Positions 30,031-32,951 of a stretch of 32,951 nucleotides of DNA are shown in pieces. The notes under the pieces were generated by a model, which was given only the letters and a program-made list of their open reading frames with translations, did not search any database and was not told the origin of the DNA. The stretch is from NCBI GenBank assembly GCA_964568815.1, contig CAZMRY010000008.1, forward strand, positions 1-32,951, read 5' to 3'. Within the stretch, counting starts at the first letter, position 1. Each line of letters opens with the position of its first letter. A program made the position numbers and the translations under genes. Source of the stretch: RGIG8700 sp964568815 (GTDB lineage Bacteria > Bacillota > Clostridia > RGIG6154).

Positions 30031-32880
30031 ATGAAATCACAGAAGATGAAGGCTTTATTTTTAAGGCAAAGCTACATAGATTCATGGCACAGCTATAAAC
30101 AAAGTCTTACTAAAAAAAGCTTTATAAGGTGGGATTATATAATTCTGACTGCATCTAACGAAGCTCAGGCAAAAACCTATGAAGCTCAGATTGAAGACCG
30201 CATAAAAGGCGGTTATCTTCCTGCTTCAACCCATTATGCCGTACTTCCTGACCCCAATGGAAAAAGAGTTGGTTCAGGCGGTGCTACTTTTAATGTTCTC
30301 AGATACATAAAAGAACATACAAAAAATGAGAGCTTTGCAGGAAAAAGAATTCTTGTAATACATTCAGGCGGTGACTCAAAAAGAGTACCTCAGTATTCTG
30401 CCTGCGGAAAACTTTTTTCACCTGTTCCAAGAATGTTACCTGATGGAAGACGCTCAACACTTTTTGATGAATTCATTATTGCAACAAGTAATATACCTTC
30501 AAGATTAAAAGATGGTATGCTTGTTCTTTCGGGCGATGTACTTTTATTGTTCAATTCACTGCAGATTGACTATCATTCAGACGGAGCTGCCGCTATTTCT
30601 ATAAAAGAGAATGTGCAGACAGGTAAAAATCATGGTGTTTTTGCCACAGATGAAAACGGCTATGTAAGCAACTTTTTGCACAAATGTTCCGAGGAACAGC
30701 TTCGTGCTCACGGTGCAGTTAATGAACAGGATAATGTTGACCTTGACACAGGTGCAATCTTAATGAGCAGTAAAATGACAGAAGATTTATATACACTTGT
30801 TGATACAGAAGAAAAGTTCAACAAATTTGTTAACGAAAAATCAAGAATAAGCTTTTATGCCGATTTCCTCTACCCTCTTGCAAGTAAATCCACTCTTGAG
30901 CAGTATTACAATGAAACTCCTGAGGGTGACTATACTCCTGAACTTAAAGAATGCAGAACCCTTATATGGGAAGCTCTCAGCAAATATTCGCTTTATATGA
31001 TTAGCCTCTCACCTGCCCAGTTCATTCATTTTGGTACAACAAGAGAGCTTTTAAAACTGGTTACCGAAGAGATTTCATCATATGAATTCCTTGACTGGAA
31101 AAAGCAGGTTGCCTCAACCAAAAGTTTAACACTTGACTGTGCATTAAGCAACAGCTTTATTGACAAACAGGCTGAAGTTGACAGTACAAGCTACATTGAA
31201 GACAGTTACATTATCGGTAATACAAAAATTGGTAAAAACTGCGTTATATCAAATATGTATCTTGAAGATGCAGTTGTTGAAGATTATACTGTTCTTCACG
31301 GTCTTAAACTCCAGAACGGAAAATATGTTGTAAGAAAATACAAAACAGATACAAATCCTAAAGTAGATGATTTCTGGAATGAAAAAATCTTCCCTGTATG
31401 CGATACTCTTGAAGATTCATATAACAATAAACAGGGCGAGCTGACAAGCCTTGCAGACAGTTATAACATGGCTGATACTAAATTTATAATGGAATATCAG
31501 AAGAAGTTACAGAAGGATATCAGCATCCAGAATTTCATTTATGATATTGCGGCTAAAAAACCTCATCACATTGTTATGGCTGATTTCAATAACATTTCTC
31601 TTGACAAAGAACAGGAAAAAGAACTGAACAACTTTGCAAAGAAAGCAGACTTTGAAATCAAATCAAGAATATATTATTACCTTTCACTTTTAACTAAAGA
31701 CAGAGAAAAATACAGTGACCTTTGCTTTGAAACTATTCAAAAGAGTATTATGGCAAACTCTGCGTCAGGAATAAAATATAATCCTAAACTAAAAATTGCA
31801 AAAGAAAGTGTAGTTGCAAATCTTCCTGTAAGAGTTAATTTTGGCGGTGGCTGGTCAGACACTCCGCCATACTGTAACGAAAACGGCGGAACAGTTATAA
31901 ATGCCGCAATCACATTAAGAGGAAACAAGCCTATAATAGCAAGACTAAAAAAGCTTGATGAACTTTGTATAGAACTTTCAAGCGTTGATGCCAACAATGC
32001 AAAGCACAAATTCACTTCTACAAAGGATTTACAAAATTGTTCAAACCCATTTGACCCATTTGCACTGCACAAATCCGCACTTATTGCATGCGGAATTATT
32101 CCTAAATCTGATAATATTTCACTTGAAGAAATATTGACAAAAACAGGCGGCGGTTTCTCTCTTGAGACTGAAGTATTAAATGTTCCAAGAGGAAGCGGTC
32201 TTGGTACAAGCAGTATTTTAGCTGCAACTTGTGTTAAAGGAATATACGACTTCTTTGGTATTAAAGCCGAAGATAATGAATACTATGAAAAGGTTATGTG
32301 CGTTGAACAGCTTATGTCAACAGGCGGCGGCTGGCAGGACCAGATTGGCGGATTTACAGATGGTGTTAAGTTCATAACAACTACTCCCGGTCTTACACAA
32401 CACATAAATGTTTCACATATTGAATTATCTGAAGACACAAAAAAAGAACTTAATGAAAGATTTGCACTTATATACACTGGTCAGAGACGACTTGCGAGAA
32501 ATCTTTTAAGACAGGTTGTGTCAAAATATCTTTCATATGATGAAGTTACTGTTGATGTTCTCAACAAAATACAAAGACTTGCGTTTTTAATCCGTTTTGA
32601 GCTTGAAAAGGGTCATATTGACGCTTTTGCAAAGCTTCTGACAGAACATTGGGAGCTTTCTCAGCTTCTTGATAAGGGTTGTACAAATACATGTATAGAC
32701 CAGATTTTCCTTTCTATTGAGGATATGATAGACGGTAAATTTATTGCAGGTGCAGGCGGTGGCGGTTTCCTTCAGGTTATACTTAAAAAAGGTGTAACAA
32801 AGGAAATGCTTTCTGAAAGACTTAAATCTGTTTTCCAGGATAGTGGTGTTGATGTGTGGGAATCAGAATTCCTATTTTAA
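30031..32880 (+). CDS. fkp: Bifunctional fucokinase / fucose-1-phosphate guanylyltransferase (Fkp)
   Basis: 949 residues, the same length as Bacteroides FKP as I recall it. The N-terminal pyrophosphorylase domain has GSGGAT (81-86) and HSGGDSKRVPQYS (111-123). A left-handed beta-helix segment lies near 385-430 (SYIEDSYIIGNTKIGKNCVI). The C-terminal GHMP kinase has LPVRVNFGGGWSDTPPY (about 593), the ATP loop PRGSGLGTSS (about 720) and AGAGGGGFLQV (about 906). The protein would turn salvaged L-fucose into Fuc-1-P and then GDP-fucose for glycosylation. A heptose or another sugar cannot be excluded. The ribosome site AGGGAG is 8 bases upstream of the ATG. No fucosyltransferase or fucose catabolic gene is visible. 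The only long plus-strand gene here, with its own promoter. Confidence 0.92.
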   Translation: MKSQKMKALFLRQSYIDSWHSYKQSLTKKSFIRWDYIILTASNEAQAKTYEAQIEDRIKGGYLPASTHYAVLPDPNGKRVGSGGATFNVLRYIKEHTKNESFAGKRILVIHSGGDSKRVPQYSACGKLFSPVPRMLPDGRRSTLFDEFIIATSNIPSRLKDGMLVLSGDVLLLFNSLQIDYHSDGAAAISIKENVQTGKNHGVFATDENGYVSNFLHKCSEEQLRAHGAVNEQDNVDLDTGAILMSSKMTEDLYTLVDTEEKFNKFVNEKSRISFYADFLYPLASKSTLEQYYNETPEGDYTPELKECRTLIWEALSKYSLYMISLSPAQFIHFGTTRELLKLVTEEISSYEFLDWKKQVASTKSLTLDCALSNSFIDKQAEVDSTSYIEDSYIIGNTKIGKNCVISNMYLEDAVVEDYTVLHGLKLQNGKYVVRKYKTDTNPKVDDFWNEKIFPVCDTLEDSYNNKQGELTSLADSYNMADTKFIMEYQKKLQKDISIQNFIYDIAAKKPHHIVMADFNNISLDKEQEKELNNFAKKADFEIKSRIYYYLSLLTKDREKYSDLCFETIQKSIMANSASGIKYNPKLKIAKESVVANLPVRVNFGGGWSDTPPYCNENGGTVINAAITLRGNKPIIARLKKLDELCIELSSVDANNAKHKFTSTKDLQNCSNPFDPFALHKSALIACGIIPKSDNISLEEILTKTGGGFSLETEVLNVPRGSGLGTSSILAATCVKGIYDFFGIKAEDNEYYEKVMCVEQLMSTGGGWQDQIGGFTDGVKFITTTPGLTQHINVSHIELSEDTKKELNERFALIYTGQRRLARNLLRQVVSKYLSYDEVTVDVLNKIQRLAFLIRFELEKGHIDAFAKLLTEHWELSQLLDKGCTNTCIDQIFLSIEDMIDGKFIAGAGGGGFLQVILKKGVTKEMLSERLKSVFQDSGVDVWESEFLF

Positions 32881-32892
32881 AAAGAGACGCAT

Positions 32893-32951
32893 ATGCGCAA
32901 TGTCATTAAGTTAAGACAAACAAAAAGAATCGAGTTTAGAAATAAACTTGG
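32893..32951 (+). CDS. Possible start of a further gene (3' part outside window)
   Basis: An open frame from ATG 32893 to the window end encodes MRNVIKLRQTKRIEFRNKL. AAGAG lies 6 bases upstream. It begins 12 bases after the fkp stop with no terminator between, so it would be co-transcribed. It is too short to assign and could be spurious. Confidence 0.35.
   Translation, partial: MRNVIKLRQTKRIEFRNKL

Overview
This window is 33 kb of AT-rich, densely packed chromosome from a low-GC Gram-positive bacterium, most likely a member of the Clostridia. Three things point there: a PolC-type replicative polymerase; the gene order pyrH-frr-uppS-cdsA-dxr-rseP-ispG-polC; and sporulation-linked genes (gerW/ytfJ and a SpoIIM-like membrane protein) beside scpA-scpB, xerD and a dacF-type carboxypeptidase. 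Glycyl-radical pyruvate formate-lyase and the absence of respiratory genes fit an anaerobe. All genes are on the minus strand except fkp and a partial ORF at the right end. No rRNA, tRNA, CRISPR array or insertion sequence was seen. Nothing here is a mobile or defence system. The interesting material is in degenerate catalytic sites and in cis-regulatory structure.

Layout, read in the direction of minus-strand transcription (right to left). (1) 30.0-29.3 kb: queT (ECF transporter S component, probably for a queuosine precursor) is divergent from fkp. Their two promoters sit back to back on a palindrome, and the queT leader folds into a structured RNA. A 24-codon remnant of a MATE transporter follows queT. 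(2) 29.2-26.1 kb: a consensus promoter and a ZTP (pfl-motif) riboswitch with an overlapping terminator precede pflB-pflA. (3) 26.0-19.4 kb: an envelope-modifying group made of a 1473-residue secreted protein with a C-terminal polysaccharide deacetylase domain, a D-Ala-D-Ala carboxypeptidase, and an SGNH esterase. (4) 19.3-5.0 kb: a probable single long operon, ileS - DUF1858 redox protein - dus - pyrH - frr - uppS - cdsA - dxr - rseP - ispG - polC, mostly with overlaps or gaps of a few bases. It combines translation, UMP synthesis, the MEP isoprenoid pathway, undecaprenyl and phospholipid precursors, and replication. (5) 4.95-0 kb: site-2 protease homologue - scpA - scpB - gerW - SpoIIM-like - xerD-like - dacF, the last gene running off the left edge.

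Three findings deserve most attention. PolC has lost three of the five DEDDh residues of its built-in proofreading exonuclease while keeping all nine PHP metal ligands. The xerD-like recombinase keeps its tyrosine and one arginine but has replaced most other catalytic residues. The pflB leader is a textbook ZTP riboswitch with a perfect pseudoknot and terminator. Several start codons were reassigned from Shine-Dalgarno (SD) placement: ileS, polC, gerW, the SGNH hydrolase, uppS, pflA and the second carboxypeptidase. TTG starts are common.
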